Assembly: GCA_023421135.1 (NCBI GenBank)
Contig: JAEZUG010000059.1
Span: forward strand, 1 to 21,356
Direction: 5' to 3'
DNA from: Candidatus Cloacimonadota bacterium
Lineage (GTDB): Bacteria > Cloacimonadota > Cloacimonadia > Cloacimonadales > Cloacimonadaceae
DNA length: 21,356 nt
The notes under the pieces are model-generated. The model had not been told where the DNA came from. It searched no databases and was given only the letters and a program-made list of their open reading frames with translations. Made by a program: the position numbers and the translations under genes. How positions within the stretch are numbered: position 1 is the stretch's first letter; every line of letters starts with the position of its first letter. Shown piece by piece: positions 14,554 through 21,356 of the stretch.

Positions 14554-17500
14554 TCACGTCTGTGAACTTGCTGTGTTCCTTGAATCTGGTCATGTGGAAG
14601 CGTCCGAAGAAGCTATCCACCATGGAGTAAACCACAGGGATCACAAAGAGGGTGAGCATTGTGGCAAAGAGTAATCCGAAGGTGAAGCTCACTGCCAGGG
14701 GTCTCCAGACTTGTGAGGATGGATTAGTGGAGAAGACCAGAGGTAGCATTCCTGCCACTGTGGTTGCCGTCGTGAGGATGATGGGACGCAGGCGGGCGGA
14801 GCCACTTTCGATGATGGCATGCCAGCGATCTGCACCATTTTCCCGCTCCTGATTGATGAAATCTATCAGCAGGATGGCGTTGTTGACCACCACTCCTGCC
14901 AGAGCCACCACAGAGATCATGGTGTTCAGCGAGAAGGCCAGGCCTGTGAGCAGCAAGCCAAAGATCACACCTATGAAGGCAAAAGGTATGGTGATCATCA
15001 CGATCAGGGGCTGCACATAGCTGCGGAACTGGGACGCCAGGATGGTGAAGATGGCAAGAATTGCAATCAGGAAGGCATAGGCCAGAGAAGTGTAGCTCTT
15101 GCGCTGTTCTTCCTGCACGCCACCGAACTCCATGGTATATCCGGGGAAGCGCTGCTCGAAGTTTGAGAGCGTTCCCTTGCTGCCTCTCAGGCGGTCTCCC
15201 CTCAGAAGCGTTTGTACCTCAGAAGGTGTGCGCCTGCTGTTTCTTCCGTCTTTATCGTAATTGGTAACTGCGGCAGTCACACTGATCACGCGGTCGCCAT
15301 CCCGGTGAGAGATGCGGGAGATGCCGCTGCCAATCTCGAACTCTGCCAGATCCCGGATAGCGATCAGTTCGCCCATACGGCTGCGAATCTTGAGGTTCTT
15401 CAGCATCTCCAGATCCTGAGTATAATCATCCTTGAGCTTCAGCAGAATGGGGTGTTCATCCACCCCTTCGCCTCGATATTGAGTTACTTCCGAGCCCGTG
15501 CTGGCTGTTCTGATAGTAGAAGCAATCTGGGCCACGGAGAGGCCATAGAGGGAAAGCAGCTCCTGCCTGGGCTTGATGCGCACTTCCAGCTTGCCTTTGT
15601 CGTTACTGTCTTCAATATCTGTCACTCCGGGGATGTTCTTGAGCTCCGACTTCACCACATCTGCAATGTAGGAAAGCCGTTCCAGATTTTCTCCCTTGAT
15701 GCGGATATCCACATCATTACCGATGGGAGGACCACTCTGAGAGCGACCAAACTTATATGTATAGAGTCCCGGCAAAGTATCCAGGAACTTCCTCAGCGAG
15801 GTTTTGATCTCCTCTTCACTGTATTTCATATCCTTCAGTTCCACCAGGTCGATATTGAGCTGCGCATTGGAGGTCTTGACCTCACGCATACCCTGTCCGC
15901 CGATGGAGCCGATATTGCTCACCACAAACTTTACGTCCTGCTTTTCCTTCATGGTCATCACGTAGTTCTCGACCTCAGAGACGACCCGCTCGGTCTCGTC
16001 CAAAGCAGTCCCGGTGGGAGTCTCAAGCTCCACAGAGATCATCTGCGAGGCAGAAGAGGGGAAGAATTCGAACTTGATGGCGCCACTGGCCAGGATACCC
16101 AAAGAGATCACAAAGAGCCCGATCACAGACCAGATAGTGATGGCACGGTGATGCAAGGCTTTGGTTACGAGCTTCCGGTAAACCTTAACCAAAGGACGGA
16201 TCAGCCGCGTGGTTCGGTCTTCACCTGCCAGCTTCTTGCTGCCAAACTGATGGATATTATTGGGCAGGATGACCATGCTTTGGAACCAGGAACCCAGAAG
16301 CGCTATGGAGACCACAACAGGGAAGAGCGAAAGAAACTGCCCCATAATCCCGGTCATCATCAAGAGGGGAGAAAAGGCCGCCACAGTGGTTAGAGTGGAA
16401 GAAAAGACCGGTGAGATCACCTGATCCACTCCGGCTACGATGGCATCCCTGTGAGTATAGCCCAGCTCCCTGTAGCGATGGATATTCTCCAGCACCACAA
16501 TGGAATTGTCCACCACCATTCCCACCACGATGATCAGCCCGAAGATGGTGAGGTTGTTCAGGGTTATATCAAAGAGCGGCAACATGATAAAGGTGATAAG
16601 GATGGAGAGTGGAATACCAATCGAGGCAAAGACAGCATTGCGCCAACCCAGGAAGAAAAAGAGCGCTATGAAGACCAGCAGGATACCCTGAATGGCACTG
16701 CTGCCCAGAGCGTTGATCCCGTTCTTCACGTCGATGGAACCATCGTTGCGAACGCTCACCTTCACGCCCGGCACCTTCTTCTCAAAATCCTTGATATAGG
16801 CTCGCACATCATCCATGATCTTGATGATATTGCCATCACCCTTCTTGTAGATAAAGATGCTGGTGCCTTCCTCGCCATTGAGCTTGGCGATTGTCTCCCG
16901 CCGGGAAAGCGTATCCGTCACCACTGCCACATCCGAGATGCGCACGCTGCGCCCGGAGGGATCGGAGCTAATGATCATGCTGCCCACTTCTTCCAGGCTG
17001 TTAAACTGACCCAGAGTGCGCACCAGGAATTCCGTTTTGCCATAGCGGGTGGTGCCACCGGGGATATTGAGGTTTCTGCCCTGGAGAACAGCCGATAGAT
17101 CCGACAGGCTGATCCCATAGGCATCCAGCCGGGCTTGATCCACGTCCACCCAGATCTGCCGGTCTCGGGCACCGACCAGATCCACCTTGGAGATATTATC
17201 CAACCCCAGGATCCCTTCCTTGAGATCATCGGCAATCTTTCTGAGTGCCAGAGGGCTGAAATCTCCACTCACCACAATCTGGGAGATGGGATTTACCTCT
17301 CGCATATTGAGCCGCACGATGATGGGGTCAATTGCATCTGAGGGCAGATCGGTGATCTTGCTCATCTCGCGTACCACCAGATCATAGGCTTCCACAGGGT
17401 CTTTGGAAGGGTCAAAGCGGATCTCCAGAGTGGTGCGGCCTTCCTCGGTGCGGCTGGCGATGTAATCCAGCCCTTCCAGATCGGCAAGCTCGGTCTCCAC

Positions 17501-17698
17501 CTTACTGGTGATCAATTGTTCAATCTCTTCAGGAGCCACTCCCGGGTAGGGAACGACCACTATCACTGCTCCAAAATCCACGGCAGGAAACTCTTCCCGG
17601 GGAAGGGTCACCATCACATACAATCCCACCAGCAGGATCGCCAGCGTGAGCATATTGATCAGGACGGAGTATCGTATGGCAGTATCTGCTACTTTCAT
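14516..17698 (-). CDS. RND-family efflux permease (AcrB/SwrC-like)
   Basis: Large inner-membrane transporter, 1060 residues, exporting small molecules through the adaptor and TolC protein encoded just upstream. The N-terminal helix, the first periplasmic loop with YPGVAPEEIEQLITSKVE (51-68), transmembrane block ~335-405 and the repeated second half are all present and full length. In the proton-relay helices, the usual Asp-Asp pair is VDN (D397, N398) and the Lys of the tenth helix is replaced by the NN pair N939-N940 (VVVNNAILLID), as in SwrC-like RND proteins; proton coupling must therefore differ from AcrB. ATG 17698 follows AAGGAG, 12 bp after the adaptor stop. Substrate unknown (drugs, lipids or lipopeptides are possible). 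Confidence 0.95.
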   Translation of the reverse strand: MKVADTAIRYSVLINMLTLAILLVGLYVMVTLPREEFPAVDFGAVIVVVPYPGVAPEEIEQLITSKVETELADLEGLDYIASRTEEGRTTLEIRFDPSKDPVEAYDLVVREMSKITDLPSDAIDPIIVRLNMREVNPISQIVVSGDFSPLALRKIADDLKEGILGLDNISKVDLVGARDRQIWVDVDQARLDAYGISLSDLSAVLQGRNLNIPGGTTRYGKTEFLVRTLGQFNSLEEVGSMIISSDPSGRSVRISDVAVVTDTLSRRETIAKLNGEEGTSIFIYKKGDGNIIKIMDDVRAYIKDFEKKVPGVKVSVRNDGSIDVKNGINALGSSAIQGILLVFIALFFFLGWRNAVFASIGIPLSILITFIMLPLFDITLNNLTIFGLIIVVGMVVDNSIVVLENIHRYRELGYTHRDAIVAGVDQVISPVFSSTLTTVAAFSPLLMMTGIMGQFLSLFPVVVSIALLGSWFQSMVILPNNIHQFGSKKLAGEDRTTRLIRPLVKVYRKLVTKALHHRAITIWSVIGLFVISLGILASGAIKFEFFPSSASQMISVELETPTGTALDETERVVSEVENYVMTMKEKQDVKFVVSNIGSIGGQGMREVKTSNAQLNIDLVELKDMKYSEEEIKTSLRKFLDTLPGLYTYKFGRSQSGPPIGNDVDIRIKGENLERLSYIADVVKSELKNIPGVTDIEDSNDKGKLEVRIKPRQELLSLYGLSVAQIASTIRTASTGSEVTQYRGEGVDEHPILLKLKDDYTQDLEMLKNLKIRSRMGELIAIRDLAEFEIGSGISRISHRDGDRVISVTAAVTNYDKDGRNSRRTPSEVQTLLRGDRLRGSKGTLSNFEQRFPGYTMEFGGVQEEQRKSYTSLAYAFLIAILAIFTILASQFRSYVQPLIVMITIPFAFIGVIFGLLLTGLAFSLNTMISVVALAGVVVNNAILLIDFINQERENGADRWHAIIESGSARLRPIILTTATTVAGMLPLVFSTNPSSQVWRPLAVSFTFGLLFATMLTLFVIPVVYSMVDSFFGRFHMTRFKEHSKFTDVIKDDNADLPTES

Positions 17699-17710
17699 GC
17701 CAGCTCCTTC

Positions 17711-18784
17711 TTACTGCCTGATCTCGACGAGGCTGCCCTCTTCCAGATTCTCAGCTCCGCTGGTCACAATTCTTTCACCGGGCTCGGCCCCGTTGGCGAT
17801 CACCACAAACTCACCAATCACGTTCCCCAAGGTTACGGGACGCTTCTCGGCTTTTGTTTCCGGGGTCACAACATAAACATAAGTTTTATCATACTCCCGC
17901 ACGATATTGGTGATATCGGTATAGAGCAGGTTATTATAGGTATCGGTGAGAATCTTGGCAGAGACCACCATGCCGGGCATGAGATTACGCGGAGAGCTGA
18001 TCTCTATCTCCAGAGGATAGTTCGAGCTGCCCTGCAGGGGACTGATCCCAAAGCCGCGGATTCTGCCCTGATACTGCTCAGATGATCCCACCATAGAGAT
18101 CACTGCAGTCTGCCCCACCCGTAGCTTGGCAATCTGGCTCTCACCCACTCCAGTCTTGAGAATCAATCTGCTGGCATTGGTGATCGTGGCAACCGGTTGT
18201 CCTGCTGCCAGAAACTGCCCCACTGCCACATTGAGATTGGAAATGGTTCCGGATTCCGGAGCGGTCAGATAGCTGCCGCTGAGTCCGCTGCGAGCTTGTT
18301 CCAATCCCGCTCTGGCACCTTCCAGCCCGGCTCTGGCGCCTGTGAAGGCGGAAAGCGCTGTGTTATATTCCGCTTCCGAGATCAGGTTGCGCTGGCGGGA
18401 CTGCTCGGCATAGTTCAAATTACGCTGGGCATTATCAAAGGAGGCTTGTGCCGAAGCCAGGGCAGCCTGAGCTTGTTCCACCCGGATCTGCGAGACTTCG
18501 TTGTCCAGCCTGCCAATCCGTTCACCTTGAGCCACACGGTCTCCCAGCCTCTTGTAAAGCTGCAAAACCCGTCCGGCAGATTCGGCGGACATCACGATAT
18601 TGGTGATCCCCTCCAGCTTGCCGGATACGGTGATGAAGTCACTCAGGGAACGCAGCTCCAGCTCTTCCACCATCACCGGCTGTGTGGTGTTTGCTGCTTT
18701 GGGGCCGGGCTTCCCACCGCGGTTGCAGGCAGAAACCAGGATCAGGATCATCAGGGACAAGAGGATCAATTTAGAGGATTTCAT
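17711..18784 (-). CDS. RND efflux periplasmic adaptor (HlyD/MFP family), lipoprotein
   Basis: Predicted periplasmic bridge between the RND permease and the outer-membrane channel, anchored by lipid. Signal MKSSKLILLSLMILILVSAC ends in lipobox VSAC with C20. Lipoyl half-motifs lie at ~62-97 (SAESAGRVLQLYKRLGDRV) and ~170-205 (TAPESGTISNLNVAVGQ), separated by an Ala/Gln/Arg-rich coiled-coil hairpin (~98-168), whose second arm has repeated ARAGLEGARAGLEQARSGL. A beta-barrel and membrane-proximal domain follow. Length 357 is typical. ATG overlaps the TolC stop by 4 bp with GGAG upstream. Confidence 0.95.
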   Translation of the reverse strand: MKSSKLILLSLMILILVSACNRGGKPGPKAANTTQPVMVEELELRSLSDFITVSGKLEGITNIVMSAESAGRVLQLYKRLGDRVAQGERIGRLDNEVSQIRVEQAQAALASAQASFDNAQRNLNYAEQSRQRNLISEAEYNTALSAFTGARAGLEGARAGLEQARSGLSGSYLTAPESGTISNLNVAVGQFLAAGQPVATITNASRLILKTGVGESQIAKLRVGQTAVISMVGSSEQYQGRIRGFGISPLQGSSNYPLEIEISSPRNLMPGMVVSAKILTDTYNNLLYTDITNIVREYDKTYVYVVTPETKAEKRPVTLGNVIGEFVVIANGAEPGERIVTSGAENLEEGSLVEIRQ

Positions 18785-20148
18785 AGATTATCTCCACTTT
18801 GGATCAGGTTATTCAGGATTTGTGAGTCTGTAATACCCAGCAGTTGCTTCAGTGCTGCCCGGGCTTTTAAATAGTTGTAATAGCTGTTGTTCTGAGAGAG
18901 ACGGGCAGCCGAGAGCATCAGATCTATATCCAAAAGCTCCGCGCTGGAAAGCATATTGAGGCGAAAACGTTCCTGCATCTGCTCATAAGTCTGCTCGGTG
19001 TAGCTCAGCGCCAGGTTGGAGGCCCTCACTTGCTTGGCGGCACTCACAAGATTCAGCACAGCCGCTTCCGTCCCGGTTTCCACTCCGCTACGCAGGCTGG
19101 AAGCCTCATAGCGTTTTTGCTGCAAGTCAAAGTAGGACTTACGCATGGCAGAATAGTTCCCCACCTGCGGGAGCAGCGGGATCGAGACATTGAGCATGAT
19201 TTGGTTTGAGGCTTCAAAGTCCCAGCGCTCCAGGCCGTTCTCCTGGTATTGACGGCTTCCAGCCAGTGCCACAGTGGGCAGGAATGATCCCTGGCTGATC
19301 TTGTATGACCTTCTGGAAAGCTCCAGGCTGCGATCCGAGATCTTCAGTGCAATACTGCCGCTTTGGCCATAGTTCCTGGCTCTCGCTGCCAAAAGCCCGG
19401 TTTCTTGGGAATCAAAGCCCTGCAGAAGCGTGAGGATAGGATCTTCCGGATTGATGACCACCGGTTCCGGTATCGGACTGAAATCCAGATTGAGCAAGTC
19501 CCGCAGGCTCATCTGAGCCAGAGAAAAGGCGGATTGTGCTTGCAGGAGGCTCACTTCTTTGGAGGCCTTGTTACTCTCGAAGCGCAGGTAATCTGCATTG
19601 GAGATGATACCCGCATCACGTTTCAGAGTGGCAATTTCCAGATTGGTCTGAGCGGAGCGGTAGTCCTGCTCGTTCATATCCACCAGTGCCATGGTTTGCA
19701 GCACGGCCAGATACTTCGTCTCCAGATCGGAAAGCAGGGTCAGTTCTTGGTTTTGCAGCGCCAGATCAGACATCTCCACCCCGATCTCCGCCATCTTGTA
19801 AGCCTGCCAGAGCTTGCCGCCGGTAAACAGCGGCTGGCTGAGCTGCAGGTTGAAGGTGCGAAAGTCGTTGTTGAGCGTGATTGTGCTTCCACCGGCCTGC
19901 ACTTCTGTGGCGGGATCCATATAGAGCAGGGTTCCGCTGAGAGAGAGATTGGGCAGGAAGGAACTGAGCGCCTGGTTCTTGCTCCAACGGGCAGATTCCC
20001 GGGCCGCAAGCTTGGCCTGATAGTCGTTGTTACCAGTCAGCGCCAGAGCTCTGGCTTCGTCATAGCTAAGGTTTGGAGTTCTGTTCACCTGCGCCGCCAG
20101 GGACGTAAGTAGCAGAAGCGGTATCATAAGGATCAATAATCGTTTCAA
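18781..20148 (-). CDS. TolC-family outer-membrane efflux protein
   Basis: Predicted outer-membrane channel of the tripartite pump. Signal peptide MKRLLILMIPLLLLTSLAAQ, then two related halves rich in long amphipathic helices, as in the OEP family; LSYDEARALALTGNNDYQAK is the usual first helix, and FNLQLSQPLFTGGKLWQAYK and LNVSIPLLPQVGNYSAMRK are the paired beta/turn segments. Length 455 fits. The start codon is TTG at 20148, overlapping the PadR stop (TTGA), with a strong GGAGGAA eight bases upstream. Position directly after the regulator gene places the whole pump under its control. Confidence 0.94.
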   Translation of the reverse strand: MKRLLILMIPLLLLTSLAAQVNRTPNLSYDEARALALTGNNDYQAKLAARESARWSKNQALSSFLPNLSLSGTLLYMDPATEVQAGGSTITLNNDFRTFNLQLSQPLFTGGKLWQAYKMAEIGVEMSDLALQNQELTLLSDLETKYLAVLQTMALVDMNEQDYRSAQTNLEIATLKRDAGIISNADYLRFESNKASKEVSLLQAQSAFSLAQMSLRDLLNLDFSPIPEPVVINPEDPILTLLQGFDSQETGLLAARARNYGQSGSIALKISDRSLELSRRSYKISQGSFLPTVALAGSRQYQENGLERWDFEASNQIMLNVSIPLLPQVGNYSAMRKSYFDLQQKRYEASSLRSGVETGTEAAVLNLVSAAKQVRASNLALSYTEQTYEQMQERFRLNMLSSAELLDIDLMLSAARLSQNNSYYNYLKARAALKQLLGITDSQILNNLIQSGDNL

Positions 20149-20720
20149 TCTTCCTCCGTTGCTTGATAAAAGTGATCTTCAGGCATACATGGGATAGCCT
20201 CCAGGAGCTCTTCCAAGGTCTTGCGCTCCACGTCCATGTGCCGCATTCCCAAGCGGAAGATATAATTCATGATCTGAGGCATCTCGCCTTTATCCAGCAT
20301 TGCTTTGCAATGTTCCTCTTTTTGGATGGGAATAGGACCGGTGAGCAGCTCGTAACGCTGGCGAACTGCATCCATAAGTTCTTTACGGGTTACGGATTGC
20401 CAGCAGAAAGAAAGCACCAGCCACCATTCCGGGGGTGAGAGAGCGAGCTTGCGCAGCTCTTCCAGCACCAATTGGCGCAGCAGACGATGCCCCCGCTTTT
20501 GCAGATGAAAGACCTTGCGCGGAGGGTTATTGCCTTCCACTTCCTGCTCTCCCCCGATCATCTGGCGTTCTTCCAGACTCTGGAGAGCCTTGTAGATGGA
20601 GGGCAGCTTGATTCCTCCCCAAACGGAGATCTGCATTTCTTCCACAATCTGTCCTATCTGATAGCCGTACATGGGTTTTTTCTTCAGGAACCCCAGCACA
20701 ACCAGTTGTGGCTTGGCCAT
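20145..20720 (-). CDS. PadR-family transcriptional regulator
   Basis: Predicted winged-helix repressor, 191 residues. The N-terminal DNA-binding domain (~1-85) shows LGFLKKKPMYGYQI (9-22), PSIYKALQSLEERQMI (40-55) with the recognition helix, and the wing RKVFHLQKRG (68-77). The C-terminal ~100 residues are helical and likely form the dimer and ligand site (PadR subfamily with the longer tail). ATG 20720 follows AAAAGGAG. As first gene of the TolC-adaptor-RND operon, it probably represses its own transcript and is relieved by a pump substrate, as known for other PadR regulators. Palindromes just downstream of the predicted transcription start support autoregulation. Confidence 0.93.
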   Translation of the reverse strand: MAKPQLVVLGFLKKKPMYGYQIGQIVEEMQISVWGGIKLPSIYKALQSLEERQMIGGEQEVEGNNPPRKVFHLQKRGHRLLRQLVLEELRKLALSPPEWWLVLSFCWQSVTRKELMDAVRQRYELLTGPIPIQKEEHCKAMLDKGEMPQIMNYIFRLGMRHMDVERKTLEELLEAIPCMPEDHFYQATEED

Positions 20721-20737
20721 TCTTACTCCTTTTTCTA

Positions 20738-20758
20738 CTACTATTTAGTAGAGTACTC
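20738..20758. promoter_or_regulatory. Candidate PadR operator: two adjoining palindromes
   Basis: CTACTATTTAGTAG (20738-20751) is a perfect inverted repeat with 6-bp arms around TT. It is joined by GAGTACTC (20751-20758), a perfect 8-bp palindrome sharing one base. They lie between the predicted -10 box and the PadR start codon, where a bound dimer would block transcription. Assignment to PadR is inferred from position only. Confidence 0.55.
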
Positions 20759-20773
20759 GCATTTCTAATAGTC

Positions 20774-20801
20774 ATAATAATCATAGTTGAATTTCTGGCA
20801 A
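20774..20801 (-). promoter_or_regulatory. Promoter of the PadR-TolC-adaptor-RND operon
   Basis: On the minus strand TTGCCA (20801-20796) is followed after 16 bases by TATTAT (20779-20774), a good sigma-70-type pair. Transcription would start near 20767, just before the palindromes. Confidence 0.55.
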
Positions 20802-20837
20802 GGTTTTTTTGGGGCGTGGTGGTGTGGTGGAGTAGAA

Positions 20838-20853
20838 GCGGTTGCCGAACCGC
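20838..20853. other. Small hairpin in the repeat-rich right flank
   Basis: GCGGTT (20838-20843) and AACCGC (20848-20853) pair around GCCG. There is no T tract, so it is not a terminator. Its stem shares the ACCGC/GCGGT core with the two larger hairpins at 21239-21298. Confidence 0.5.
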
Positions 20854-20897
20854 CTTCAGACACTTTGAACTGTTAACTGCTCACTCCTCACTGATAC

Positions 20898-20978
20898 GAC
20901 ACCCATGAGACACCCATGAGACACCCATGTGACACCCATGTAAACTCATGCGTGTCACATGGGTATGAGATGCGTATT
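20898..20978. repeat. 11-bp unit array with inverted units (copy B)
   Basis: Four direct units, GACACCCATGA (20898-20908, 20909-20919) and GACACCCATGT (20920-20930, 20931-20941), then four bases (20942-20945), then inverted units TCATGCGTGTC (20946-20956), ACATGGGTATG (20957-20967) and AGATGCGTATT (20968-20978). The layout and unit order match copy A at 7959-8050, including the 4-nt gap; the first inverted unit is identical. Unlike copy A, I found no matching outer inverted repeat. Confidence 0.92.
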
Positions 20979-21019
20979 ATACGGGTGCAGAATAAGCGAC
21001 AGAGAACCATGAAATGTAG

Positions 21020-21041
21020 GGGCAGACCCGCGTGTCTGCCC
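21020..21041. repeat. Hairpin word GGGCAGAC...GTCTGCCC
   Basis: An 8-bp perfect stem (21020-21027 with 21034-21041) encloses CCGCGT. I recall similar GGGGCAGACC-type hairpin words in intergenic DNA of many bacteria; only one copy is visible here. It directly abuts the first CTCCGGAGGAG module. Confidence 0.55.
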
Positions 21042-21205
21042 GCCAGCTCCGGAGGAGTGCAGTCCCTCCCCAGAGTTCCGAGGAAAGGCATTTCAGGTAG
21101 TATCCGGAGTCACCGTGATATGCCACCGGAGTTCCGGAGGAACAGCATTTTTGGTAGTGTCCGCAATCCTGACAAAATCCCCGCCAGCTCCGGAGGAGCG
21201 ATATT
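21041..21205. repeat. Tandem 56-bp modules with a CTCCGGAGGAG/TTCCGGAGGAA hairpin core
   Basis: The core occurs four times: GCTCCGGAGGAGT (from 21046), GTTCCGAGGAAA (21075), GTTCCGGAGGAAC (21131) and GCTCCGGAGGAGC (21187). The last three are spaced exactly 56 bp apart and the units 21075-21130 and 21131-21186 align along their length (GGCATTTCAGGTAGTATCCG with AGCATTTTTGGTAGTGTCCG); the first lies 29 bp before the second. In the two intact copies the core folds as a 5-bp stem, and the second stem position is T-A in one and C-G in the other. Each core contains a Shine-Dalgarno-like GGAGG, but no gene follows. Confidence 0.85.
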
Positions 21206-21211
21206 CCATAG

Positions 21212-21321
21212 CCCGGGGTGGAGCGACCGGGGTCCTCGCCAAACCGCTTGCGGTTTGGTGGGGTGGGACCGGAACAGAAAACCGCTTGCGGTTTTCTGGG
21301 GTGGAGGAGCGGAACCCCGGG
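21212..21321. repeat. Nested structured repeat with two CGCTTGCG hairpins
   Basis: An outer 8-bp pair, CCCGGGGT (21212-21219) with ACCCCGGG (21314-21321), encloses two perfect hairpins with TT loops: CCAAACCGC/GCGGTTTGG (21239-21258) and CAGAAAACCGC/GCGGTTTTCTG (21275-21298). The hairpins share the core AAACCGCTTGCGGTTT but differ outside it on both arms in a matching way. There is no T tract or coding frame with known similarity. The window ends 35 bp later. Confidence 0.85.
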
Positions 21322-21356
21322 TCAAGCCCCAGAAAGACGATGATTTTGGTTTAATC

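Noticed and set aside
20888..21354. Open reading frames on both strands in the right flank
   Set aside because: They are translations of the repeats, have no recognisable domain and no consistent ribosome sites, despite the many GGAGG cores.

Overview
The window looks like a chromosomal stretch of a Gram-negative bacterium of roughly 50-55% GC. The envelope genes support this: a TolC-type outer-membrane protein, a lipoprotein efflux adaptor, an RND pump and a second lipoprotein. Gene families and the dense, word-like intergenic repeats fit Candidatus Cloacimonadota (Cloacimonetes), but that is inferred from style, not from a marker gene; no rRNA, tRNA or housekeeping phylogenetic marker is present. 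Genes are tightly packed, with many 4-bp stop/start overlaps (ATGA, GTGA, TTGA) and frequent TTG starts.

Layout. (1) 198-1448 (+): YprB-like DEDD exonuclease with a TPR tail, overlapping tail-to-tail with a patatin-like phospholipase (1363-2250, -). (2) 2354-3883 (-): nucleotide-sugar dehydrogenase with its own promoter and terminator. (3) 4033-7627 (-): three coupled genes, namely a response regulator fused to a PP2C phosphatase and an anti-sigma-type ATPase, then a GT2 and a GT4 glycosyltransferase, probably a regulated surface-polysaccharide unit. (4) 7634-8425: about 790 bp without genes, a mosaic of repeats. (5) 8426-14553 (+): one probable transcript with a lipoprotein M14 carboxypeptidase, PAS-class III cyclase, dCMP deaminase, and a complete ECF transporter (S, secreted two-domain sulfite-oxidase-fold-like protein, ATPase 1, ATPase 2, T). 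(6) 14516-20720 (-): PadR regulator, TolC, adaptor and RND permease in one operon with a promoter and palindromic operator sites. (7) 20776-21356: promoter, then gene-free structured repeats running to the window edge.

The least explained features are the repeats. One is an array of 11-bp units followed by the same units inverted around a 4-nt gap; it occurs twice (7959-8050 and 20898-20978), and one copy is bracketed by an exact 11-bp inverted repeat. The other is a set of small hairpins at 21041-21321 whose paired bases change together between copies, suggesting selection on structure. Among genes, the exported, internally duplicated sulfite-oxidase-fold-like protein encoded inside the ECF transporter operon is the best candidate for an undescribed function. 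All functional statements are read from sequence motifs; no database search was run.
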